A stretch of DNA of 64,000 nucleotides from the NCBI RefSeq assembly GCF_005153485.1, contig NZ_CP039740.1, positions 3,103,001-3,167,000 of the forward strand, read 5' to 3'. The translations under genes and the position numbers were made by a program. Source of the DNA: Pseudolabrys sp. FHR47 (lineage in GTDB: Bacteria; Pseudomonadota; Alphaproteobacteria; Rhizobiales; Xanthobacteraceae). The notes under the pieces were generated by a model. The model searched no databases. It was not told the DNA's origin and saw only the letters and a program-made list of their open reading frames with translations. Below are positions 34,724 to 43,494 of this stretch, in pieces (within the stretch, counting starts at the first letter, position 1; each line of letters starts with the position of its first letter).

Positions 34724-37700
34724 ATGAACGTGCAGCAGAGGATTGTGCGCGTCCGCCGCAATTATAATCAGTGGGTCGCCAACCAGACCCTCGAAGACTT
34801 TGCGCTGCGCTTCACAGCCAAGAGCGCGCGGCGCTGGTCAAGCTCGCGCGTGGCCAACACCGCCATCGGCGCTATCTCGTTTCTGGCGCTCGAAGCCATC
34901 GGCGGCACGATCACAGTAAACTACGGATTTACTAACGCGACCGCGGCGATCCTCCTGGTCGGCGCACTCATTTTTCTCACCGGCCTGCCGATCGCCTATT
35001 ACGCATCGACCTATGGCGTCGATATCGACCTGCTCACGCGCGGCGCCGGCTTCGGCTACATCGGCTCGACGATCACTTCGCTGATCTATGCCTCCTTCAC
35101 GTTCCTGTTCTTCGCCATCGAAGCCGCGATCATGTCGCTGGCACTCGAGATGTTTTTCGATATTCCGCTATCGGTCGGCTATGTCATCAGCTCGCTGGTG
35201 GTCATTCCGCTGGTGACGCACGGCATCACCTTCATCAGCCGCTTCCAGCTATGGACGCAGCCGATCTGGATCGGCCTGCATCTCCTGCCCTTCGTGTTCA
35301 TCGCCTTCGCCGATTTGTCGCTGTTCGACGAATGGACGAATTTCGCAGGCCTCGAGCAAGGCGGCCAGAATTCCTTCAATTTGTTGATGTTCGGCATGGC
35401 GTCGACCGTCGTTTTCTCGCTGATCGCCCAGATCGGCGAGCAGGTCGACTTCCTGCGATTTCTGCCTGCGCGCGAGCGTGGCACTGCCTGGTGGCTGTCT
35501 TATCTGTCTGCCGGACCCGGCTGGATCATTCCCGGCGTTCTAAAACTACTCGCCGGCTCGTTTCTCGCCGTGCTCGCCATCCGTCATATGGTGCCGCTCG
35601 ACAAGGCGACCGAACCGACACAGATGTATTTGGTCGCGTTCCACTACATGTTCTCGTCGCCGAATGTTGCGCTCGCTTTCACCGGCGTTTTCGTGATCGT
35701 GTCGCAGCTCAAGATCAACGTGACGAATGCCTATGCCGGCTCGATCGCGTGGTCGAACTTCTTCGCGCGGCTGACGCACAGTCATCCGGGCCGCGTGGTC
35801 TGGCTGGTATTCAATGTCGCCATCGCTCTGATGCTGATGGAGCTCGGCATCTACAAGGCGCTGGAGCGCATTCTCGGCTACTACTCCATCGTTGCCGTGG
35901 CCTGGGTCGGGGCGCTGGTTGCCGATCTCGTGATCAACAAGCCGCTCGGCCTCAGCCCGCCGATGATCGAGTTTAAGCGTGCCTACCTTTACGACATCAA
36001 CCCGGTCGGTGTCGGGGCGATGTTCCTGGCCGCCGCGGGCGGCATCATCGCGTTGACCGGCGCCTTCGGCACCAGCCTGCAATCGCTGGCGGCGTTTCTC
36101 ACCCTCGCCATCGCGTTCGTGTCGGCTCCCGCCATCGCCTATGTCACCCGCGGCGCCTATTACATCGCCCGGCAGCCTCGCGACTGGGGCGATCAGAAGA
36201 CCGCCCGCTGCGTGATTTGCGAGCATCATTTCGAGACCGAGGACATGGCGCCCTGTCCGGCCTATTCGGGACCGATATGCTCGTTGTGCTGCTCGCTCGA
36301 GGCGCGCTGCCACGACCTCTGCAAACCGCATGCGCGGGTTTCACACCAGTTCCTCAAGCATATGCAGCGGTTGCTGCCGGCCTGGGCCGTCAAGCCGATC
36401 AACACCGACCTCGGCCGTTATCTCGGCGTACTGCTGCTTTTCTCCGGACTGATCGCCGCGGTGTTGACGCTGGTCTACTTCCAGATTCCGGCCGGCTCCC
36501 CGCTCGATCGCGATGGGCTGAAATCCGCACTCTGGACGGTCTACTTCATCCTCACGATCATTGCCGGGATCGGCGCCTGGCTTCTGGTACTGGCGCAAGA
36601 AAGCCGCCGCGTCGCCGAAGAGGAAACGACGCGCCAGACCGACCTGCTGATGCGCGAAATCGAGGCGCACAAGCGCACCGACGCCAAGCTTCAGCGCGCC
36701 AAGGAAGTCGCGGAAGCCGCCAACGAAGCCAAGAGCCGCCACCTCGTCGGCCTGAGCCATGAGCTGCGCACTCCCCTCAACGCCATTCTCGGCTATGCGC
36801 AGGTGCTTGAGCGCGACCCGGCCATACCCGACAAACGTCTCGGCGCGGTCAAGGTCATCCACCACAGCGCCGAGCATCTGTCCGGGCTGATCGACGGACT
36901 TCTCGACATATCCAAGATCGAAGCCGGCCGCTTTCATCTCGACCGCAACGAAGTGCGGACCAAGGAATTTCTCGACCAACTCGTCGACATGTTCAGACTG
37001 CAGGCGGCGGCGCGCGGCATTGCCTTCCATTTCGAGCCGCCGGAGCGATTGCCCTTCGCCGTCCAGACCGATGAGAACCGGCTTCGGCAGATTCTGATTA
37101 ACCTCTTGTCCAACGCCATCAAGTTCACCGATGAAGGTTCCGTCACCTTCCGGATGGCGTATCGCGGGCAGGTCGCGGAGTTCATTATCAGCGACACGGG
37201 GATTGGCATCCATCCCGACGATCTCGAACGCATCTTCCTGCCCTTCGAGCGCGCTCGCATGACCGGCCATCGCAAAGCGGCCGGAACCGGGCTTGGCCTC
37301 ACCATTACCCGTCTGCTCACCCAGGTCATGGGCGGCGAGATTACGGTGGCCAGCAAGGTCGGCGAAGGCAGCACATTCCGCGTCCGGCTGCTGCTCTCGG
37401 AATCCTTCAACCCGCGCGCTATCTCAATCATGGAAGATCGCGTTCGCGGCTATATCGGCGACCGGCAAACCATCATGGTCGTCGACGACGATGAGAATCA
37501 CCGCGATCTGGTGCGAGATCTGCTCGAGCCGCTCGGGTTCACGATCCTCACCGCCAGCAACGGCGCCGAATGTCTGGCGCTCGTTGAAGAAAACCGTCCG
37601 AACCTCATCCTTCTCGACGTATCGATGCCCGACATGGATGGCTGGCAGGTCGCGCAACAACTTCGACGGACGCGCGAGAGGCCGGCCATCGTCATGCTGT

Positions 37701-38089
37701 CCGCCTTCGCCCCCGATCCGAAGAAGAAGGTCGATCCCTTCCCCGTCAACGACGACTACCTGATCAAGCCCTTCGATCTGCGCCAGTTGCTCGGCAAGAT
37801 CCACGCGCTACTCAACATCCAGTGGGTCTACGATGAAAAGGCAGCAACATCGCCCTTCAACGCCGCGATGCTGACTCCCTCGATGGTGCCTTCGCAGCGC
37901 GATATCGACGATCTGATCCGGCTCGGTCAGATCGGTTACGTCCGCGGCATCCAGGACAAGCTGGATGCGATCGAAAACGACTCATCCGCTCATCGTGATT
38001 TTGTCAGCTACATGAGAGCACTTTCCGATGGCTTTGATCTCAAGCGTTACATCGCCGTCCTCGAAACATTCAGGACCGGTCGTGGCTAA
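34724..38089 (+). CDS. NCS1 transporter-fused hybrid sensor histidine kinase
   Basis: An 1121-residue protein from the ATG at 34724 (MNVQQRIVRVRRNYNQW). Residues about 40-480 form an NCS1 nucleobase:cation symporter-like membrane domain with roughly twelve helices. A Cys-rich motif follows at 496-533 (C496, C499, C511, C519, C522, C523, C529, C533), likely a zinc site. Two more helices (565-625) and a coiled coil lead to the kinase: H679 in GLSHELRTP, N box INLLSNAIKF, G1 DTGIGI, G2 GTGLGLT. A receiver domain (915-1030) has D965 and K1015, and a 90-residue tail ends the chain. It probably senses an imported amide, urea or nucleobase and drives the regulator overlapping its stop. Whether it still transports is unknown. 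Confidence 0.92.
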   Translation: MNVQQRIVRVRRNYNQWVANQTLEDFALRFTAKSARRWSSSRVANTAIGAISFLALEAIGGTITVNYGFTNATAAILLVGALIFLTGLPIAYYASTYGVDIDLLTRGAGFGYIGSTITSLIYASFTFLFFAIEAAIMSLALEMFFDIPLSVGYVISSLVVIPLVTHGITFISRFQLWTQPIWIGLHLLPFVFIAFADLSLFDEWTNFAGLEQGGQNSFNLLMFGMASTVVFSLIAQIGEQVDFLRFLPARERGTAWWLSYLSAGPGWIIPGVLKLLAGSFLAVLAIRHMVPLDKATEPTQMYLVAFHYMFSSPNVALAFTGVFVIVSQLKINVTNAYAGSIAWSNFFARLTHSHPGRVVWLVFNVAIALMLMELGIYKALERILGYYSIVAVAWVGALVADLVINKPLGLSPPMIEFKRAYLYDINPVGVGAMFLAAAGGIIALTGAFGTSLQSLAAFLTLAIAFVSAPAIAYVTRGAYYIARQPRDWGDQKTARCVICEHHFETEDMAPCPAYSGPICSLCCSLEARCHDLCKPHARVSHQFLKHMQRLLPAWAVKPINTDLGRYLGVLLLFSGLIAAVLTLVYFQIPAGSPLDRDGLKSALWTVYFILTIIAGIGAWLLVLAQESRRVAEEETTRQTDLLMREIEAHKRTDAKLQRAKEVAEAANEAKSRHLVGLSHELRTPLNAILGYAQVLERDPAIPDKRLGAVKVIHHSAEHLSGLIDGLLDISKIEAGRFHLDRNEVRTKEFLDQLVDMFRLQAAARGIAFHFEPPERLPFAVQTDENRLRQILINLLSNAIKFTDEGSVTFRMAYRGQVAEFIISDTGIGIHPDDLERIFLPFERARMTGHRKAAGTGLGLTITRLLTQVMGGEITVASKVGEGSTFRVRLLLSESFNPRAISIMEDRVRGYIGDRQTIMVVDDDENHRDLVRDLLEPLGFTILTASNGAECLALVEENRPNLILLDVSMPDMDGWQVAQQLRRTRERPAIVMLSAFAPDPKKKVDPFPVNDDYLIKPFDLRQLLGKIHALLNIQWVYDEKAATSPFNAAMLTPSMVPSQRDIDDLIRLGQIGYVRGIQDKLDAIENDSSAHRDFVSYMRALSDGFDLKRYIAVLETFRTGRG

Positions 38090-39011
38090 CCTGGAACCGC
38101 GCGACATCGTCCTGGTCGTTGATGATTCGCCCAACACCCTGCGTATGCTGACCGACGCCATCGAAGGCGCCGGCATGACCGTCTTGGTCGCGCTCGACGG
38201 CGAGCAGGCGCTATCGCTGACCGAACGGATCACGCCCGACGTTATTCTGATGGACGCCGTCATGCCCGGGATCGACGGCTTCGAGATCTGCCGCCGGCTC
38301 AAGCAGAGAGCAGCCGTAAGCCACGTACCGGTGATTTTCATGACGGGCCTCAGCGAGACGGAAGACATCATCAAAGGGTTGAATGCGGGCGGCGTCGACT
38401 ATGTCACCAAACCGATCTCGCCGGACGAGTTGCTGGCGCGCATTCGCGTGCACCTCGCCAATGCGCGCATATCGCAAAGCGCGCGCTCAGCGCTCGATGC
38501 CTCCGGCCGCTATTTGCTCGCCGCCAACCGCGTGGGAAAAGTCCTGTGGGCAACACCGCAGGCCGTAAAATTGATCGTCCGGGCATTTCCTGATTTCAAT
38601 CCCGAGCGCGACACCTTGCCCGCGCCGATACGTAACTGGCTGGCAAGCCACGTCGATCGATCGATCGCCGCATCGGCGGATACGATCAATATCGGCCAAG
38701 CCGGCTCTGGCACGCAGATCGAACTTTCGGTGATCAGTCAGATTGGCGCCGACCAGATTCTGCTTCGACTGATTGACGGCGATCCGAAGGACGACCAGCT
38801 TATCCTCCGCGACAAGCTGCAACTTACACAACGCGAAGCCGAGGTGCTCTTGTGGATCGCGCGCGGCAAGTCGAACCGGGATGTCGCTGACATCCTCACA
38901 TTAAGCCCGCGGACGGTGAACAAGCACCTCGAACAAATATTCAACAAGCTCGGCGTCGAGAATAGAACCTCGGCTGCTGCGTTGGCAGCGCGCACACTAG
39001 GCGAACGTTGA
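38082..39011 (+). CDS. LuxR-family response regulator (REC - middle domain - HTH)
   Basis: A 309-residue regulator starting at GTG 38082, overlapping the kinase stop by 8 bp (GTGGCTAA) with AGGA upstream, so the pair is translationally coupled. The receiver domain (7-125) has DD14-15, the phosphorylatable D58 in LMDAVMPGIDG, and K110. Residues about 130-240 form an unassigned middle domain. The C-terminal LuxR HTH (about 242-305) contains LTQREAEVLLWIARGKSNRDVADILTL and TVNKHLEQIFNKLG. It likely controls the divergent amide operon through the repeats at 34503-34544 (inference). Confidence 0.94.
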   Translation: MANLEPRDIVLVVDDSPNTLRMLTDAIEGAGMTVLVALDGEQALSLTERITPDVILMDAVMPGIDGFEICRRLKQRAAVSHVPVIFMTGLSETEDIIKGLNAGGVDYVTKPISPDELLARIRVHLANARISQSARSALDASGRYLLAANRVGKVLWATPQAVKLIVRAFPDFNPERDTLPAPIRNWLASHVDRSIAASADTINIGQAGSGTQIELSVISQIGADQILLRLIDGDPKDDQLILRDKLQLTQREAEVLLWIARGKSNRDVADILTLSPRTVNKHLEQIFNKLGVENRTSAAALAARTLGER

Positions 39012-39044
39012 GAGACTGTCGCCAAGCCGATTGAGGGACCAGCG

Positions 39045-39560
39045 TCAAAAGACGTACTGAGGACAAGTCGGCATGGGTCCCGGCGCTTGTTTTGGCTGCG
39101 CGGCGACATCCGCATCCGCCACACTCACCGTCGCGGGCACCGTGGCTCCAATATTCACTTTGACGGAAACGGCACGGAAACGTGAAGGATACTGAACGCC
39201 ATAGACCAATGTATCTTCGCCGCGATAGGACGCATCGGGTTGGTATATGATTCTCACGCCGCTCACGTCACGCCCAATGCATTGAGACTCGGTCCCGGCA
39301 AACATCGAAGCGATCGTGATGACCTGAGCCTTTGCGCACACTTTGCCATGTGACGGTGGCGTGATGAGAGACAGCGGTGGATACGGAATAGCCTCGCAAT
39401 TCCTGTCCCAGCCGGAATGCTCCCGAACGACGATCGAATTCTCAACCGCCGCGCTCCTGAGAGGTTCGACCGGCAGCAACGTCGCAAAAACAAGGATGGC
39501 CAACGGCATGGCGGCGCTAGCGCGGTTCGCTAACCGACGTTTGCGCCCGTAAGCCAGCAT
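39045..39560 (-). CDS. Hypothetical secreted protein
   Basis: A 171-residue protein. ATG at 39560 is chosen because GGAGGAG lies 7 bases upstream and a signal-type N-terminus follows (basic GRKRRLANR, then a hydrophobic run AMPLAILVFATLLPV). The mature part has four spaced Cys (DRNCEAI, KVCAKAQ, SQCIGRD, PTCPQYVF), suggesting two disulfides, and an immunoglobulin-like strand pattern (GVRIIYQPDASYRGEDTLVYGVQYP) similar to cell-surface repeat domains. Function unknown. It converges on the response regulator with a 33-bp gap. Confidence 0.75.
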   Translation of the reverse strand: MLAYGRKRRLANRASAAMPLAILVFATLLPVEPLRSAAVENSIVVREHSGWDRNCEAIPYPPLSLITPPSHGKVCAKAQVITIASMFAGTESQCIGRDVSGVRIIYQPDASYRGEDTLVYGVQYPSRFRAVSVKVNIGATVPATVSVADADVAAQPKQAPGPMPTCPQYVF

Positions 39561-39951
39561 TGCTGCACTCCTCCGGCCTTTGCCGGGACGGTAGCAGATT
39601 CGACCGGTGGCCTTGGAAAGAGATGACAATTGGCGAGCACCGGTCATGCCTGCGAGCCAAGCGGCTGGCCCAACACGGCGAATCCCCAGACGAGACATTG
39701 TGACGCAGGGAGCCCGTTCCAATGTTTATTCCGTACTGCAGCATTCCTCGCATTGGTCCGCCATGCGGCAGGTCGTGAGGTATCGCCTCCAAATAGCGTT
39801 CCCGAAAATGAGACGCTTGGATATGGGCTGCATGAATATTGAACGGCAGTTTTCCCGAAGGCGCGCCGAGGGGCGCGTTACGACGCGCGCATAGAGAAAA
39901 TCCGGCGCGATGGCCGGGCTCTCTCTTCTCGCGTCACAGGGAGGAACAACA
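39561..39951. promoter_or_regulatory. Control region upstream of the Liv receptor operon
   Basis: No convincing gene in this 391-bp gap; the short frames lack family-like sequence. A small hairpin GCGCGT-TACG-ACGCGC lies at 39873-39888, about 65 bp upstream of the receptor start, perhaps in the mRNA leader. The AT-richer stretch 39715-39845 is a reasonable promoter location for the long plus-strand array and for the divergent secreted-protein gene, but no clear -35/-10 pair stands out. Confidence 0.35.
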
Positions 39952-41217
39952 ATGCGCAAGTCTCTTCTTAGCGCCGTCGCAATGCTCGCCCTCAGTTTGC
40001 CCGGCGCAGCAATCGCCCAGAACGGCACGATCAAGATCGGCATTCTGGTCGCTCTCGAAGGCGCCTTCGCCACTGGCGGCCAGGACGGTGTCCGCAATGT
40101 CGAACTGGCTCTCAAGCAGGTGAACAATACCGTCGCCGGCAAGAAGATCGAAACCGTCGTCGCTCCGACGGACACCAAACCCGACACAACGATCCGCATG
40201 GCCCGCAAGCTCATCGAGCAGGACAAGGTCGACATTATTATTGGCCCCTTGTCCGGTTCGGAAGGCATCGCCATGCGCGACTTCGCCAAGACCATCCCCG
40301 ACAAGGTGGTGATCAATGGCATTTCCGGCGCGCTCGAGACCACCTGGGTCGATCCCGCGCCGAACTTCTACCGCTTCAATCTCGACGGCTCGCAATGGGG
40401 CTACGGCCTCGGCAGCTACGTCGTGAAGAAGAAAGGCTGGAAGAAGGTGGCAACGATCGCGGCCGACTACTCGTTCGGCTACACGAACTTCATGGGCTTC
40501 GCGGTGGACTACTGTAAGTCCGGCGGCGACATCGTTCAGCGCTTCTGGCAACCGCTTGGCCAATCGGATTTCGGCGGCATCATTGCGCAACTGCCGAATG
40601 ACGTGGACGCGATCTATCTGGGCCTCGGCGGCACGGACGCGATCAACTTCCTCAATCAATACCAGCAGGCCGGTGAAAAGCTCCGGCTGATCGGCGGCAC
40701 CATCATGGCCGACCAGACGGTTCTGACGGCACGCGGACGCGCGAAAGACGCCTTGAAGGGCACGCCTACCTCCGGCCCGTTCGCCGCCGACAATACCGAC
40801 CCCGCCTGGACCTCCTATGTGAAGCTCTATCAGGACAGCTTCCCGGCCAATCAGCGCCTGCCCTCGCCGTCACTCTTCGGACTGGGCTACTACACGGCGA
40901 CGCTCGCGGCCATCAAAGGACTCCAGGAAGCCGGCGGCGATTTGTCTAACGGTCAGGCCAAGCTCAAGGCGGCCCTGAACAAAATGGAACTCGCCAGCCC
41001 GGTCGGCAAGATAACGCTGAACGAAAACCGCCAAGCGACCGGAACCGTCTTCGTCAACGAAGTGGTCGACGGGCCCGATGGCAACATGACCAGCAAGATG
41101 GTGGCCAAGACCGAGAACGTGAACCAGACGCTCGGCATGACACCAGCCCAGTTCAAGGCCCTGGGGCTGCCGTCACGCGATGTGGTCGATTGCGCCAAGC
41201 TGCGCGCAGGCGGCTGA
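39952..41217 (+). CDS. Branched-chain-amino-acid-type ABC receptor (Liv/HAAT family)
   Basis: A 421-residue periplasmic binding protein with Sec signal MRKSLLSAVAMLALSLPGAAIAQ. The ATG at 39952 is preceded by GGGAGGAACAACA, an excellent ribosome-binding site. Mature blocks are IKIGILVALEGAFATGGQDGVRNVELAL, IIIGPLSGSEGIAMRDFAKT and the WKKVATIAADYSFGY hinge region. It is the receptor for the permeases and ATPases at 43495-48597, although a dehydrogenase and an AraC gene intervene. Such receptors in catabolic arrays often bind aromatic or carboxylic compounds rather than leucine. Confidence 0.94.
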   Translation: MRKSLLSAVAMLALSLPGAAIAQNGTIKIGILVALEGAFATGGQDGVRNVELALKQVNNTVAGKKIETVVAPTDTKPDTTIRMARKLIEQDKVDIIIGPLSGSEGIAMRDFAKTIPDKVVINGISGALETTWVDPAPNFYRFNLDGSQWGYGLGSYVVKKKGWKKVATIAADYSFGYTNFMGFAVDYCKSGGDIVQRFWQPLGQSDFGGIIAQLPNDVDAIYLGLGGTDAINFLNQYQQAGEKLRLIGGTIMADQTVLTARGRAKDALKGTPTSGPFAADNTDPAWTSYVKLYQDSFPANQRLPSPSLFGLGYYTATLAAIKGLQEAGGDLSNGQAKLKAALNKMELASPVGKITLNENRQATGTVFVNEVVDGPDGNMTSKMVAKTENVNQTLGMTPAQFKALGLPSRDVVDCAKLRAGG

Positions 41218-41243
41218 GGCCGCCTGGCACTGACGTCGTCGTC

Positions 41244-41270
41244 GGTGGCCGGCCTTTTCGGCCGGCCACC
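41244..41270. other. Perfect stem-loop after the Liv receptor gene
   Basis: GGTGGCCGGCC (41244-41254) pairs perfectly with GGCCGGCCACC (41260-41270) around a TTTTC loop, 27 bp after the receptor stop. It is followed by CAATTC and not by a U tract. As after the other receptor genes here, it probably stabilises the highly needed receptor message and reduces downstream expression. Confidence 0.65.
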
Positions 41271-41327
41271 CAATTCATGCCCCTCGGTCATGAATCTCAT
41301 GCCGCGGACGTGCCGGGAGCATCTCTG

Positions 41328-42386
41328 ATGACCCTGATCGGCTATCTCACCCGCACGCATTTCGCGGAAGCTGCGATTGAAGACGCGCTTCCCGAAGAAG
41401 TGGGATCACTTTCGAGCGCTCTGGTGCTCGTCGAAGACGAGCCGGGAAACGCGGCCGTTTGCGCGCGCGTTCAGGAGGCCCTCGGCAACACGACAATCAG
41501 CCTCGCCCGGACAGACGCCGACGCTGCTCAGCAAGAAGCCATCTCCCGGATTCTGAGCGCCCTTCGCGATATCCGAACCGGGACGCTGATCGCCATCGGC
41601 GGAACAGTGGCCATCGGACAAGCGCGGCTCGCCGCGGAACAGGCAGCGCGACGGGGCGAGCGTCTTACGCTGATCGCGGTTCCCGCCACTCTTTGCGATT
41701 TCGGACTGGCGCGCCGCGTTCGCCTCAGCCACGGCCAGCCGGTCGTCTGCCCACGGCCCGACGAGATCATCGCCGATCCCACCGTGCTCGAAGAAACACC
41801 GCCGCGCCGCCTAGCCGCCGCGTCCATGGAAGTACTGGTCCATGCCATCGAGGCCTATGCCAGCCCCGTCTACCATCCGCCGGCGGACGCGCTTGCTCTC
41901 GAAGCGACAAGACGCCTCACGCGCTGGCTGCCCGTGGCGCTGGCTTCGCCCACACCTCACAGGGAAGCGCTGCGCGAATTGATGGCAGCAGCTCTCACCG
42001 CCGGGCTCGCGCTCGAAAAGGCGATTGGCGGCGTCGATGCGCTGGCGCATCCCATCAAAGTCGAACTTGGACCTGACATTCTACATGGCGATCTCCATGC
42101 GCCCTTGATGGCCGCCATGGCTGACTTCAATACCGAAGCCGTGGGCGATCGATACGCCACCATGGCCGAGACATTTGCCCGCACGACGCGGGAACCACAC
42201 TTCAGCACCACCATCGGAGCTTTCGCCCGCGCGGTCGGCCTACCGAGTTCCCTGCGCGAGGTCGGAATCGACCGGGCCCGCTTCGATCGCTTCGCCGAAA
42301 TGGCGGCGAACGACCCCGGTGCCCTGGCTAATCCCAGACGGCTGACCCCTGGCGATTGCCGTCGCATTTTCGAGGCAGCGTGGTGA
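41328..42386 (+). CDS. Iron-containing alcohol dehydrogenase-like protein (maleylacetate-reductase type)
   Basis: A 352-residue protein of the iron-ADH fold, the class that includes maleylacetate reductases. TGTLIAIGGTVAIGQARLAA matches the GGGS-x-D-xAK nucleotide-binding region, followed by TLIAVPATL. LVHAIEAYAS and the two later His-containing blocks, VDALAHPIKVELGP and ILHGDLHAPLM, supply metal-ligand His. The usual Asp ligand two turns before HAIEAY appears as Glu (ASMEVLVHAIEAY), so metal use may differ. ATG at 41328 has GGGAG upstream. It could reduce a ring-cleavage product of the pathway encoded downstream. Substrate unassigned. Confidence 0.8.
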   Translation: MTLIGYLTRTHFAEAAIEDALPEEVGSLSSALVLVEDEPGNAAVCARVQEALGNTTISLARTDADAAQQEAISRILSALRDIRTGTLIAIGGTVAIGQARLAAEQAARRGERLTLIAVPATLCDFGLARRVRLSHGQPVVCPRPDEIIADPTVLEETPPRRLAAASMEVLVHAIEAYASPVYHPPADALALEATRRLTRWLPVALASPTPHREALRELMAAALTAGLALEKAIGGVDALAHPIKVELGPDILHGDLHAPLMAAMADFNTEAVGDRYATMAETFARTTREPHFSTTIGAFARAVGLPSSLREVGIDRARFDRFAEMAANDPGALANPRRLTPGDCRRIFEAAW

Positions 42387-42521
42387 GTACGAACGAGGAA
42401 CACCGGCGCCAGACAGACGATCCGGGCAAATCCGGACCGGGGCATTTTGCCTGTTGTCGCAACGCCATCTGCTTATACACTCATCCAAAACCGCAGACAT
42501 AAGCGGTCCGGGAGGAAGTCG

Positions 42522-43358
42522 ATGAGTATCGCTCACGCGGTCGCACATGGCGCGTTCGGGCGCGCCTGTCTGTATGCGCTGGACCGTCCGATGGTGCCGC
42601 ATGCCCATCGCGAAGGTCATCTTATCTTTCATGTCAGCGGACCGGCCGCCAGCGTCGTGATCGACGGCAAGACCTTGCCTCTCACGCCTCACGCAGCGAC
42701 AGCGATCAGTCCGTGGCAACCGCATTACTTTGCGCCGCTCGGCCACCGCGAGCCGACACTGACGCTCGTTCTTTATATTCGGCCCGGCTGGTTCGTCGAT
42801 GCGAGTCATACCGCCTTCGAAATCCTTCGCTTCGGCCGCTCCGCCGTCGAAATGAGCGATCACATCACCCGGCTTGCCTCGGAAACCGCCCGTCTGCTCG
42901 CCCGCCACGGCGGCTGCGACGGGTCCTTCGAGGACCGGCTGAGCGCGCTCACTCAGGCGGCATTCGATCAAACCTGGCAATGGACGAGCGCGGGCGACCG
43001 ACCGGCCGCGCAATGCGCGGGTTTGCGCGATTTCCGCCTGAGGCGCGCGATAAATATGCTGAGCGAAAGACTCGGTGAACCGATCGACCTCGCGGAAATC
43101 TCGCGGAACGCCGGCCTGTCGCGGCCTCACTTCTTCAAACTGTTCCGCGAACAGATGGGTTTGCCGCCCACGATCTTCCTCAACGCCTTGCGCATGGAGC
43201 ACGCCATCGAGCGATTGGCGCGAGGCACGGAGACGGTCTCCGAGATCGGCTTCGATCTCGGCTTTGCGACGCCAGCAAGCTTCTCGCGGTTCTTCATCGC
43301 CAACGGGGTCGTGCCGCCGAGCGCCTACCGGCGCAGCGTCGCGGGCCCGGCCCACTGA
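42522..43358 (+). CDS. AraC-family transcriptional regulator
   Basis: A 278-residue regulator. The N-terminal cupin-like sensor domain has MVPHAHREGHLIFHVSG and HAATAISPWQPHYF. The C-terminal double HTH (about 180-275) shows LRRAINMLSERLGEPIDLAEISRNAGLSRPHFFKLFREQMG and TVSEIGFDLGFATPASFSRFFIANGVVPPSAYR. ATG at 42522 follows GGGAGGAAGTCG. It lies inside the transporter array, between the dehydrogenase and the Liv permease, and so probably activates this catabolic operon in response to its substrate or an intermediate. Confidence 0.93.
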   Translation: MSIAHAVAHGAFGRACLYALDRPMVPHAHREGHLIFHVSGPAASVVIDGKTLPLTPHAATAISPWQPHYFAPLGHREPTLTLVLYIRPGWFVDASHTAFEILRFGRSAVEMSDHITRLASETARLLARHGGCDGSFEDRLSALTQAAFDQTWQWTSAGDRPAAQCAGLRDFRLRRAINMLSERLGEPIDLAEISRNAGLSRPHFFKLFREQMGLPPTIFLNALRMEHAIERLARGTETVSEIGFDLGFATPASFSRFFIANGVVPPSAYRRSVAGPAH

Positions 43359-43494
43359 AAAAGAGGTGCGCGCCGCAAATAAGAGACGTTCGGGCTAATG
43401 AAAAGACGGTGGGGAAAAGACAGTACGGGAACTTCAATCTAGCCTTTCAACGGTGGCGAAGGTCCGCCACGGGGAGCTGCCAGGCCGTTCTCAG

